DNA of 14,391 bases from Hydrogenothermus sp. (GTDB lineage Bacteria > Aquificota > Aquificia > Aquificales > Hydrogenothermaceae), in contig QNYP01000082.1 in NCBI GenBank assembly GCA_003978675.1, forward strand, positions 1 through 14,391, written 5' to 3'. This document shows, one piece after another, positions 1 to 9,100 of this stretch. How positions within the stretch are numbered: position 1 is the stretch's first letter; every line of letters begins with the position of its first letter. A program made the position numbers and the translations under genes. Below the pieces are notes generated by a model that ran no database searches, had not been told where the DNA came from, and saw only the letters and a program-made list of their open reading frames with translations.

Positions 1-119
1 ACAGAAACAACTTTTGATATTTCGTAAGCAAAGTTATGTCCTTTTGCTATTTTTTCTAAAGGTATAGATACATCAGGTAGTTTAACTTCTTTCGTAGGTA
101 GCCATATAGATAATGGATA
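1..119. repeat. Left arm of a perfect 119-bp inverted repeat
   Basis: Base-by-base comparison shows that 1-119 is the exact reverse complement of 237-355, with no mismatches. The match stops at the inner side (120 against 236). At the outer side the arm runs off the window start, so the repeat may be longer. The arm is coding sequence for residues about 42-80 of the flavoprotein gene, read on the minus strand. It therefore duplicates coding DNA and is not a transposon end or a regulatory palindrome. Confidence 0.97.
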
Positions 120-239
120 TACATATAAAAATTCTCTATCAGATATTAGCTTTACAAAAAATCCTTTTTTTCTTAAAGCGATTGATGCTTCAGTTCCTCC
201 TATTCCACCACCAATAACTAGAATTCTTTTGTTGTTTAT
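1..239 (-). pseudogene. Inverted N-terminal fragment of the SQR-like flavoprotein
   Basis: Read on the minus strand from 239 to 1, this encodes an oxidoreductase N-terminus of about 79 residues. It starts with INNKRILVIGGGIGG, a GxGxxG dinucleotide-binding beta-alpha-beta fold for the FAD ADP moiety, followed by a helix and a second strand (FFVKLIS). The last third repeats residues 42-80 that are also encoded on the plus strand from 237. Going upstream on the minus strand, the frame meets a TGG and then a TAA, with no start codon, exactly at the repeat junction. The native start codon, probably one or a few codons before the Ile-Asn-Asn, has been lost from this sequence. I read the segment as the true N-terminus of the gene at 237-1295, artificially inverted. 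Confidence 0.85.
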
Positions 240-355
240 CCATTATCTATATGGCTACCTACGAAAGAAGTTAAACTACCTGATGTATCTATACCTTTAG
301 AAAAAATAGCAAAAGGACATAACTTTGCTTACGAAATATCAAAAGTTGTTTCTGT
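237..355. repeat. Right arm of a perfect 119-bp inverted repeat
   Basis: This is the partner of 1-119, separated from it by a 117-bp unique spacer (120-236). Here the same codons are read on the plus strand, in frame with the rest of the flavoprotein gene. Such a long error-free inverted copy, ending at the edge of the sequence and splitting a gene, is typical of a fold-back chimera made during DNA amplification, library construction or assembly. Confidence 0.97.
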
Positions 356-1295
356 AGAACCTAACGAAGTTGTATTAGAAAATGGAAAAAGATATCAAAA
401 AGGTAGAGATTTCGATTATCTAATAATAGCTCTTGGACAAGATAAGTTAAAACCAAAGGGTATCGAATATACTTACTCAATATGCGCTTCTCCTGAAGAA
501 ACAATTAAATATTCTATGGCTTTAGAGAGGTTAATACAAAAAGGGAAAGGAAAGCTGGCATTTGGATTTGGAGGGAATCCTAAAGCAAAAGAAGCAGTTA
601 GAGGAGGTCCTGTTTTTGAGGTTCTATTTAATGTTGATAATATGCTCAGGAAAAAATGGATTAGACATGATTTTGAAATTTCATTCTTTGCTCCTATGGA
701 AAAACCTGGAGCTAGACTTGGAGAGAAAGCTTTAAAAATGCTTGATTATATGTTTAAGAAAAAAAGAATAAAAAAATACACAGGAAAAAAGATTAAAGAG
801 TTCTTACCAGATGGAATTTTACTTGAAGATGGAACAAAAATAGAAAGTGATTTAACACTTTTCACGCCTGCTGGAGATGGACATCCTGTAATAAAACAAT
901 CTCAAAACATTCCCAAAACTGAAGCTGGATTTATAAAAATAGATAAAACCTGTCAGGTTGAAGGATTAGAGCATGTATATGCTATCGGTGATTGTGTATC
1001 TCTAGAAGGACCTGATTGGAAAGCAAAACAGGGGCATTTAGCAGAGGTAATGGCTCACAATGTAGCCCATAACATTGTACTGAAAGAAGGACTAATAAAA
1101 GGAAAACCACAATATTACACAGAACACTTAAATATAATGTGTCTAATGGATACAGGAGATGGAGGAGCTTTAGCATATAGAGATGACAAAACAGCTGTTT
1201 TAATTCCTATGCCTGTAATAGGACATATTGGAAAGAAAATGTGGGGACTTTACTACAAATTATATAAAACAGGGAAAATTCCTAAAATTTTATAA
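237..1295 (+). CDS. Sulfide:quinone oxidoreductase-like flavoprotein, 5' end disrupted
   Basis: This is a pyridine nucleotide-disulfide oxidoreductase fold protein of the SQR/flavocytochrome c sulfide dehydrogenase group. Such enzymes oxidise sulfide at the membrane and pass electrons to quinone. The frame is open from 237, well before the first in-frame ATG at 516, and its real N-terminus sits inverted at 239 to 1. The joined protein is about 393 aa, normal for the family. In joined numbering (start assumed one codon before Ile-2) the visible features are the GGGIGG motif at 11-16, a second FAD motif HVYAIGDC ending at Cys294, Cys124 in SICASPEE, Cys343 in NIMCLMDTGD, and a basic-aromatic C-terminal tail (GKKMWGLYYKLYKTGKIPKI) of the kind that anchors SQR and NDH-2 enzymes to membranes. 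The central catalytic cysteine of classical SQR is not apparent, so substrate and SQR type are uncertain. The gene converges on rpoC with 36 bases between stops. Confidence 0.75.
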   Translation, partial: YPLSIWLPTKEVKLPDVSIPLEKIAKGHNFAYEISKVVSVEPNEVVLENGKRYQKGRDFDYLIIALGQDKLKPKGIEYTYSICASPEETIKYSMALERLIQKGKGKLAFGFGGNPKAKEAVRGGPVFEVLFNVDNMLRKKWIRHDFEISFFAPMEKPGARLGEKALKMLDYMFKKKRIKKYTGKKIKEFLPDGILLEDGTKIESDLTLFTPAGDGHPVIKQSQNIPKTEAGFIKIDKTCQVEGLEHVYAIGDCVSLEGPDWKAKQGHLAEVMAHNVAHNIVLKEGLIKGKPQYYTEHLNIMCLMDTGDGGALAYRDDKTAVLIPMPVIGHIGKKMWGLYYKLYKTGKIPKIL

Positions 1296-1306
1296 AAAAT
1301 AATTAA

Positions 1307-1326
1307 AAGGGGCTTAAATGCCCCTT
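1307..1326 (-). terminator. Intrinsic terminator after rpoC
   Basis: A 7-bp stem (AAGGGGC/GCCCCTT) with a 6-nt loop lies between the converging stops of rpoC and the flavoprotein gene. In the rpoC direction the stem is followed by a T-rich tract (TTAATTATTTTTT), as expected of a Rho-independent terminator ending the operon. In the other direction the flank is A-rich, so any role for the flavoprotein gene is weaker. Confidence 0.8.
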
Positions 1327-1331
1327 AAAAA

Positions 1332-4300
1332 TTAAGTTTCTTCTCTATCTTCTACATCCACAGTTTCATCAAGAATAACTGCATCAACTTCAGAATATTG
1401 CTTAATTCCTGTTCCCGCTGGAACGATATTACCAATAATCACGTTTTCTTTTAAACCTTCAAGTTTATCTTCCTTACCTTCAACAGCAGCATCAGCAAGA
1501 ACCCTTGTAGTTTCCTGGAACGAAGCAGCAGAAATCCAACTTTTAGTAGTAAGTGATGCTTTTGTAATACCAACAAGCACTGGTTCAGCTTTTGGTGGTT
1601 TTCCACCTTCTTCAATAATTCTTCTGCTTTCTTCTTCAAAGTCCACTTTATCTACAATCTCATTTAGTAAGAATCTGCTATCTCCAGGGTCAACAACCTT
1701 AACTTTTCTAAGTATTTGTCTAATAATGATTTCAAAGTGTTTATCGTTAATATCAACCCCCTGAAGTCTGTAAACCATTTGAACTTCTTTAACCAAGAAT
1801 TTAGCAAGCTCATGAGGACCATTAATCTTTAGTATGTCATGAGGATTTGGTGTTCCATCAGTTAGAGGGTCTCCAGCTTTAACCTGCTCTCCATCTTTAA
1901 CAATAATAAACTTACCTTTAGGTATTAAGTATTCTTTTTGTATTCCTGTTTCTTTGTTAAATACAACTACTTTCGTTCCTTTAGATTTTAGTCTAACAAT
2001 TCCATCAAACTCAGCAACAACAGTTCCATTATCAGTAAGCTTTTGACCTTCTTTTACCTGTTGTCCGTTTTTAACTATAACAAGTGCATCTTTAGGAATG
2101 CTATATGTTCTAGATTCTCTGGTTATTGGGTTATAAAGAATTACTTCGTCAGCATCTTCAAATAATCTTACAAATCCATCAATTTCAGAAACAATAGCCT
2201 TGTTCTTAGGCTCTCTAGCTTCTAATAATTCTTCAACCCTTGGTAAACCACCAACTATATCTCTAACTTTTGCTCTTTCTCTAGGTATTTTAGCTATTGT
2301 ATCACCTTCTCTAACTTCAAAATCTTCAGACACCTGTAAGTAGTTATGGTAAACATCTGCCTGTTCATCTTCAGAACAAGCTAAACATCTATCCCACTGA
2401 GTTTTAAGTTTATCTCTTGGAATTAATAGTAAAGTATTTACAGGTAAATCATAAATGTATTCTTCGCCATCGTCACCTTTTACTACCATTCTAGGAGTAT
2501 GGAGAACAGCATCTTTAGGTCTCATAAAGCTAATTTCTAGATTTGTTTTACCAGTAATAGTATCTCTTTCTTCTTTTAAAGTAACATCTAAAATAACGTC
2601 TCTTAATTCTAATTTACCTGATTTTTCAGCTATTATTGGGATAGAGAATGGATCCCATTCTACAAGTGCATCTCCCTCTTTTACTTTTTGACCATCTTTA
2701 ACAAGTAAAGTTGCACCATATGGAGCAGGATATCTTTCTAATGTTTTTCCTTCATCATCAACAATTGATATAGCACCATCTCTATTTATTATTAAAACTT
2801 TTCCTTCTCTATTCACAACAGTTTTAACATTGTTAAGTTTAATAGTTCCTTCATGTGTTGCTTTATGTTGTGTTTGGGCTGTTTTTGCAGTTGCAGCACC
2901 ACCAATATGGAATGTTCTCATTGTAAGCTGTGTTCCTGGTTCCCCAATAGATTGAGCCGCAATAATACCAACTGCTTCTCCAATATCAACAAGTTTTTTC
3001 TGTGATAAGTCTCTTCCATAACATTTAGCACAAACTCCTCTTTTCTGCTCACAAGTTAAAACAGACCTTATTTTTACAGTTTCTATACCTGCATTCTCTA
3101 TTTCTTGTGCTTTTTCTTCTGTAATTTCTTCTCCCATTGGAACAATAATCTCATCTGTATAAGGGTCTTTTATATCTTCTGCTGCATACCTTCCAACAAT
3201 TCTATCCTTTAATGAAACAACAATTTCCCCACCTTCTACGATTGCACTTACTTCAATACCTTCAAGAGTTCCACAATCTTCATTTGTTATTACAACATCC
3301 TGAGCAACATCAACAAGTCTTCTTGTTAAGTATCCAGCAACAGCTGTTTTTAATGCTGTATCAGCTAAACCTTTTCTAGCTCCATATGTAGAAATGAAAT
3401 ATTCAACAACTGTTAATCCTTCTCTAAAGTTTGAACGAATTGGAGTTTCAATAAACTCACCAGAGTGCTTAGCCATCAAACCACGCATACCGGCAAGCTG
3501 TCTTATCTGGTCTTTATTACCTCTAGCTCCAGAGAGTGCCATCATGTAAATTGGGTTAAACACACCAGGATATTTTTTGCCATTTTCTATTCTTTCTGTT
3601 TTTTCTAGCTGTTCAAACATTAATCTGGTTACTTCATTAGTTGTTTGTGACCATATATCAATAACTTTGTTGTGTCTTTCTCCTTTTGTAATAATTCCAT
3701 CTACATACTGTTTCCATACTTTTTCTGCTTCTTCCTCTGCTTTTCTAACAATCTCCCACTTTTTATCTGGAACAACAAGATCATCTATAGCAATAGACAC
3801 CCCAGCTCTAGCAGCCATTTCAAAGCCAAGTTTTTTCAGCTTATCAAGCGTCTGAACTGTAATTTCATTACCAAACTGCTCGTGAAGTTCAGAAATTAAT
3901 TTAGATATTTTCTTCTTATCTAATGGCTCATTAACAAATCTAAATCCTTCAGGAAGTATGCTGTTAAAAATTAATCTTCCTACAGTCGTCTCAAGCAGGC
4001 TACCAGATTTAGGATCTATTTTAGAACCGTCTTTCTTTCTGTTTCTAATTTTAATTTTTGCAAGTAAATCTACTTTTCCAAGTTCGTAAGCGTTTATTGC
4101 CTCTTGTGCACTTGCAAATAACTTACCTTCTCCTTTAGAACCTTCCACAATTTGAGTCATATAGTAAGCACCAAGTATCATATCCTGAGAAGGCATTGTA
4201 ATAGGCTTACCATGAGCCGGAGAAAGCACATTTTGAGTAGAAAGCATTAAAATGTAAGACTCCAGCTGTGCCTCAACAGATAAAGGCACGTGAACTGCCA

Positions 4301-6134
4301 TCTGGTCTCCATCAAAGTCTGCGTTAAATGGAGGACAAACAAGTGGGTGTAATTTTATAGCTTTTCCTTCTACTAATACAGGTTCAAATGCTTGAACAGA
4401 CATTCTGTGAAGTGTAGGTGCCCTGTTTAATAAAACTGGATGCTGTTTAACAACCTCTTCTAAACACTCCCAAACTTCAGGAGCTTTCTCTTCTACCATT
4501 CTTTTAGCATTTTTGATAGATGTAGCATATCCTTTTTCTTCAAGTCTTCTATATATAAATGGTTTAAATAACTCCAATGCCATTTGCTTTGGAAGACCAC
4601 ATTCATGCATTTGAAGCTCAGGACCAACAACAATTACAGAACGACCAGAGTAATCAACCCTTTTACCAAGAAGGTTCTGTCTAAATCTACCTTGCTTACC
4701 TCTAAGTGAGTCAGATAAAGATTTTAAAGGTCTATTGTTTTGTGCAACTATTCTACCTCTTCTTCCATTGTCAATTAAAGCATCTACTGCTTCTTGAAGC
4801 ATTCTTTTTTCATTTCTAATAATAATCTCAGGGGCATCTAAGTCTATTAATCTTTTTAATCTATTATTTCTGTTTATTACCCTTCTATAAAGGTCATTTA
4901 AATCTGAAGTAGCAAATCTTCCACCATCAAGAGGAATTAATGGTCTTAAATCTGGAGGAATTACTGGAATAACATCAAGTATCATCCATTCTGGTTTATT
5001 TCCTGAGTTTATAAATCCTTCTATTAATCTAAGCTTTCTAATTAGTTTCTTTAATTTTTGCTCTGCAACTTCTTTTAATATTGTTTGTCTTACTGCTTCT
5101 CTAATACCATCAAATATTGGAATTTCAGGATGTATTTCTCTATATCTTTTGTATAGTTCTTCAATAGCTTTTGGACCTGTTAATGCAACAAAACCTTCTT
5201 CTCCATATTCAGCTTTTAAGTTTTCAACTTCTTCTACATGAATTATAGCTCCAAGTTGTAAACCTGTATCTTTAGGGTCAACAACCACATAATAGTCTTT
5301 AGAAATAATAGCGTCTAACTCTTTATCTGTAGGGACAACTTCTCCAAATCTAATTCCTGCTTCTGCAAGTTTTCTTGCAATTTCAGCTAATACTTTCTTG
5401 TACAGTCTTTCATGAGTTTCTTTAAATTCTATTCCAAGCTCATCAAATCCAACAGCGTAAGATTTTAATTCTTTTCTTAATTTTGCTGCATAAGCTTCTA
5501 AATCTAATCTAGATAAAACATCTTTTACCTTTTCAGCACCCATCCCATATTCGTATTTTTCTGAGTGCTCATACTCGTACTCATTTCTAAATTCATCTTC
5601 AGATTTGACGTAAATTTTTACCCATTTAGTTAAAGCACCATCCATAAATGGAATTGCATTTGGATCATTTTCAAATGCTTCCTCTTCATCTTCTTCTGGA
5701 TGCTCAATTATTAAATAAGACTCGAAGTATATAACCCTTTCAATATCCCTAGATGTTAATCCAAGGAGATTTCCAAGCTTAGAAGGAGTAGATTTTAAAT
5801 ACCATATATGAGCTACTGGTGCAGCAAGCTCTATGTGACCAAATCTTTCTCTTCTAACATCAGATCTTGTTACTTCTACTCCACATCTATCACAAATAGT
5901 TCCTTCATACTTTTTCTTCTTATACTTCCCACACAAACATTCATAATCCTTTATTGGTCCAAAAATTTTGGCACAAAATAGACCATCTTTTTCAGGCTTT
6001 AAAGTTCTATAGTTTAAAGTTTCAGGTTTCTTTACTTCTCCATAAGACCACTCTCTAATTCTATCAGGAGAAGCTAAAGCTAATTTAATACTTTCAAAAG
6101 GTATTATTCCTTTTGCTTTATTTACTTCTTTCAA
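1332..6134 (-). CDS. rpoC: DNA-directed RNA polymerase subunit beta'
   Basis: The catalytic largest subunit of RNA polymerase, 1,600 aa against about 1,407 in E. coli. The N-terminal zinc site is C66, C68, C81, C84. The clamp, lid and rudder region includes GRFRQNLLGKRVDYSGRS. The Mg2+-binding catalytic loop NADFDGDQM starts at residue 604, about 146 residues later than in E. coli, which indicates an enlarged N-terminal region. The bridge helix carries SGARGNKDQIRQLAGMRGL. The second zinc site is C954, C1028, C1035, C1038. The trigger-loop helix has SIGEPGTQLTMRTFHIGG, followed by a large insertion with three similar VKDGQKVKEGD-type segments near residues 1147, 1356 and 1414, consistent with sandwich-barrel hybrid motifs. 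The conserved C-terminal SFQETTRVLADAAV is intact. The start is TTG, supported by AGGAGG at 6143-6148, 8 nt upstream. It is last in the operon, 60 bases after rpoB. Confidence 0.98.
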   Translation of the reverse strand: MKEVNKAKGIIPFESIKLALASPDRIREWSYGEVKKPETLNYRTLKPEKDGLFCAKIFGPIKDYECLCGKYKKKKYEGTICDRCGVEVTRSDVRRERFGHIELAAPVAHIWYLKSTPSKLGNLLGLTSRDIERVIYFESYLIIEHPEEDEEEAFENDPNAIPFMDGALTKWVKIYVKSEDEFRNEYEYEHSEKYEYGMGAEKVKDVLSRLDLEAYAAKLRKELKSYAVGFDELGIEFKETHERLYKKVLAEIARKLAEAGIRFGEVVPTDKELDAIISKDYYVVVDPKDTGLQLGAIIHVEEVENLKAEYGEEGFVALTGPKAIEELYKRYREIHPEIPIFDGIREAVRQTILKEVAEQKLKKLIRKLRLIEGFINSGNKPEWMILDVIPVIPPDLRPLIPLDGGRFATSDLNDLYRRVINRNNRLKRLIDLDAPEIIIRNEKRMLQEAVDALIDNGRRGRIVAQNNRPLKSLSDSLRGKQGRFRQNLLGKRVDYSGRSVIVVGPELQMHECGLPKQMALELFKPFIYRRLEEKGYATSIKNAKRMVEEKAPEVWECLEEVVKQHPVLLNRAPTLHRMSVQAFEPVLVEGKAIKLHPLVCPPFNADFDGDQMAVHVPLSVEAQLESYILMLSTQNVLSPAHGKPITMPSQDMILGAYYMTQIVEGSKGEGKLFASAQEAINAYELGKVDLLAKIKIRNRKKDGSKIDPKSGSLLETTVGRLIFNSILPEGFRFVNEPLDKKKISKLISELHEQFGNEITVQTLDKLKKLGFEMAARAGVSIAIDDLVVPDKKWEIVRKAEEEAEKVWKQYVDGIITKGERHNKVIDIWSQTTNEVTRLMFEQLEKTERIENGKKYPGVFNPIYMMALSGARGNKDQIRQLAGMRGLMAKHSGEFIETPIRSNFREGLTVVEYFISTYGARKGLADTALKTAVAGYLTRRLVDVAQDVVITNEDCGTLEGIEVSAIVEGGEIVVSLKDRIVGRYAAEDIKDPYTDEIIVPMGEEITEEKAQEIENAGIETVKIRSVLTCEQKRGVCAKCYGRDLSQKKLVDIGEAVGIIAAQSIGEPGTQLTMRTFHIGGAATAKTAQTQHKATHEGTIKLNNVKTVVNREGKVLIINRDGAISIVDDEGKTLERYPAPYGATLLVKDGQKVKEGDALVEWDPFSIPIIAEKSGKLELRDVILDVTLKEERDTITGKTNLEISFMRPKDAVLHTPRMVVKGDDGEEYIYDLPVNTLLLIPRDKLKTQWDRCLACSEDEQADVYHNYLQVSEDFEVREGDTIAKIPRERAKVRDIVGGLPRVEELLEAREPKNKAIVSEIDGFVRLFEDADEVILYNPITRESRTYSIPKDALVIVKNGQQVKEGQKLTDNGTVVAEFDGIVRLKSKGTKVVVFNKETGIQKEYLIPKGKFIIVKDGEQVKAGDPLTDGTPNPHDILKINGPHELAKFLVKEVQMVYRLQGVDINDKHFEIIIRQILRKVKVVDPGDSRFLLNEIVDKVDFEEESRRIIEEGGKPPKAEPVLVGITKASLTTKSWISAASFQETTRVLADAAVEGKEDKLEGLKENVIIGNIVPAGTGIKQYSEVDAVILDETVDVEDREET

Positions 6135-6142
6135 GGCTAAAA

Positions 6143-6148
6143 CCTCCT
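6143..6148 (-). promoter_or_regulatory. Shine-Dalgarno deciding the TTG start of rpoC
   Basis: A perfect AGGAGG lies 8 nt before the TTG at 6134-6132. The encoded N-terminus (MKEVNKAKGIIPFESIKLALASP) begins at the normal place for beta'. Together these support TTG as the real initiation codon. Confidence 0.85.
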
Positions 6149-6159
6149 ACAGTTAGAGT

Positions 6160-6186
6160 AAAAAGAATAAAAAGGGCAAAAGCCCT
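6160..6186 (-). terminator. Terminator-like hairpin between rpoB and rpoC
   Basis: On the transcribed strand a 5-bp stem AGGGC/GCCCT (6186-6182 with 6177-6173) closes a 4-nt loop and is followed by TTTTATTCTTTTT. It lies just after the rpoB stop and before the rpoC Shine-Dalgarno sequence. The stem is short, so read-through would be substantial. It may act as a partial attenuator, an RNA-processing or stability element, or be neutral. rpoC has no visible promoter of its own in the 60-base gap. Confidence 0.5.
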
Positions 6187-6194
6187 AAAAATGT

Positions 6195-9100
6195 TTATAT
6201 TTCAAATTTTTTGTTTTTAGTAACAATATCCACTGTATCACAAGACTTTTCTTCGCCATCTTCCATTCTACAGTTAACATCAAGAGCAAGAGCTTTAAGT
6301 TCTCTAACGAGAACTTTGAATGACTCAGGTATTCCAATATCATAGTTGTATCTACCTTTGATAATAGATTCATAAACTCTCTTTCTACCTTCAATATCGT
6401 CAGACTTAACGGTAAGCATTTCTTGAAGTGTATATGCAGCACCATGAGCTTCAAGAGCCCAAACTTCCATTTCTCCAAATCTTTGTCCACCAAACTGTGC
6501 TCTACCACCAAGAGGCTGTTGTGTAATAAGTGAGTATGGACCTGTAGAACGGGCATGTATTTTATCATCAACCATATGGATAAGTTTAAGCATATACATA
6601 TATCCAGCTGTTACTTCAAGGTCAAATGGTTCACCTGTTCTTCCGTCTATAAGCTTCATTTTTCCAGTTTCTTTTAATCCTGCTTTTCTAAGCATTTCTT
6701 TAACATCTTCTTCTGTAGCACCTTCAAAAACTGGAGTCTTTACTGGAATTCCTATTTTCTCTAAATCCTTAACATACGACCAAAGAGTTTCTTCATCTAG
6801 CTCTTGTAAGTATTCCCTTAATTTTTCTACATCTTCATCTCTAACTTCTTTGGCTATCTCCCCAGCAGTATTATTTGCAATTTTGTAATATTCAACAATT
6901 TTTTCAATAATTGCTTCTTTAGTTTTTTCTTTTAATGCTTTTATTTCCTCGACAAGTTTTTCGCCTAATTTTTTAGCAGCAAGCCCAAGATGTGTTTCAA
7001 GTATCTGTCCAACGTTCATACGAGAAGGAACACCAAGAGGGTTTAAAACTATATCAACAGGAGTTCCATCTTCCATAAATGGCATATCTTCTTCTGGTAG
7101 AACTACGGAAATAACACCTTTATTTCCATGTCTACCAGCCATTTTATCACCAACCTGTATTTTACGCTTTTGAGCTATGTAAACTTTAACAAGCTCATTT
7201 ACTCCCGGCTTTAGGTCTGCACCCTTTTCTATAGTTTGTCTTCTTTTTTCGTATAGGTTTTCCCAAAGTTCTTGTTGTAATTTAGCTTTAGATACAATTT
7301 CTTCAACCTGTTTGATAGTCTCTTTATCATCTAAGAAACCTGCAGGATTTATAACTATAAATCTAAGAGCATCATTTACATTTTCTTCAGTTATTTCTCC
7401 TCCAGCTTTTATAACAACTTTACCTGCAATTCTTATATCCTTAGAAACATTCTTACCAATAATTAGTTTTTTAACTTCTTCATCTCTTCTTTCTAAGATA
7501 AACTTCTTCTTAAGTTCTAACTCTTTATCTAACTGCTGTAGTTCCTCTTTTATCAAGTTATCAAGATATTCATTTTTCTTGGATTTTCCTTGTTTTCTTG
7601 CAAAAACTTGAACGTCTATAACTATACCTTCAACACCAGCAGGAACTCTTAAAGATGAATCTTTAACATCAGAAGCTTTCTCTCCAAATATAGCTAGAAG
7701 TAATTTTTCCTCTGGAGTAGGTTGTGTTTCCCCTTTTGGAGTCACTTTTCCAACAAGAATATCCCCTGGTTTTACATAAGCACCAACTCTGACAATTCCA
7801 TGCTCATCTAGATTAGCCAGAGCTCTTTCAGAAACACCAGGAATATTTCTAGTTATTTCTTCTGCTCCAAGTTTTGTATCCCTTGCTTCTACTTCAAACT
7901 CTTCTATATGAACAGAAGTAAATACATCATCTTTAACAAGTCTTTCAGAAATTACAATAGCATCCTCAAAGTTATATCCTCTCCAAGGCATAAACGCTAC
8001 CAATACATTTTTACCAAGAGATAACTCTCCTTTATAAGTAGAAGTTCCATCAGCTATTACTGCTCCAGCTTCTACAGTATCACCAGTTCTAACTAATGGT
8101 CTTTGGTTAATACAAGTTGCTTGGTTAGAGCCTTTAAATTTCTTTAATTTATAAACATCTATACCTATATCTAATGGGTCATTTGTATCTATTTCTTCTT
8201 TGTTTACCTTGATAACAATTTCATCACCAGAAACCGAAACTACTTCCCCACCTCTTTTTGCTCTGACAGTAGCACCAGAATTATCTGCAACTATTTTTTC
8301 CATTCCTGTTCCAACAAGAGGATACTCTGTCTTTAGAAGAGGAACTGCCTGACGTTGCATGTTAGAACCCATTAATGCCCTGTTTGCATCGTCATGCTCA
8401 AGGAATGGGATTAACGAAGCAGAAACAGATACTACCTGTTTAGGAGAAACATCCATATAATCTACTTCTTGAGGAGATACAAGTCTAATATCTCCCTTAG
8501 CTCTTGCTAATACTCTATCTCTTAGGAAATTTCCTTCATTATCTATTGGAGCATTAGCCTGTGCTATTACATATTTTTCCTCATCATAAGCTGCTAAGTA
8601 CTCAATTTCATTAGTAACTTTTCCATTTACAACTTTTCTATATGGAGACACCAAAAATCCAAACTTATTTAAAGTAGCAAAAACAGTCATAGAAGAAATT
8701 AAACCAATGTTTTGCCCTTCTGGTGTTTCTATTGGACAAACTCTACCATAGTGGGTAGGGTGAACGTCCCTGATTTCAAACTTCGCACTATCTCTTGTTA
8801 AACCACCAGGTCCTAAAGCAGATAATCTTCTTTTATGAGTTAACTCTGCAAGAGGGTTAGCCTGATCCATAAATTGTGATAACTGTCCACCTTTCAAGAA
8901 TTCAATAATAGAACCTGTTACATATCTAGGATTGATAAAGTTAGCAGGCTTTATAGAAGGGTCTTCTAAATCTACAGTAGCAACTCTATCTTTAAATGCT
9001 TTTGCCATTCTTAAAAAGCCAACTCTAGTTTGAGCTTCTAAGAGTTCTCCAACAGGTCTAACCCTTCTATTCCCAAGGTGTGCTATGTCATCAACCTGTT

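Noticed and set aside
1..355. Phase-variable invertible element or transposon terminal repeats
   Set aside because: The arms are ordinary coding sequence of the interrupted gene, no recombinase is nearby, and neither orientation of the spacer alone would restore an intact gene.
516..1295. A self-contained 259-aa protein starting at ATG 516
   Set aside because: The frame is open and homologous-looking far upstream (from 237), and a protein starting at 516 would lack the FAD-binding fold.
2455..3899. Plus-strand open frames opposite rpoC
   Set aside because: They lie wholly inside the highly conserved rpoC frame and have the Ser/Phe-rich composition expected of antisense shadows.
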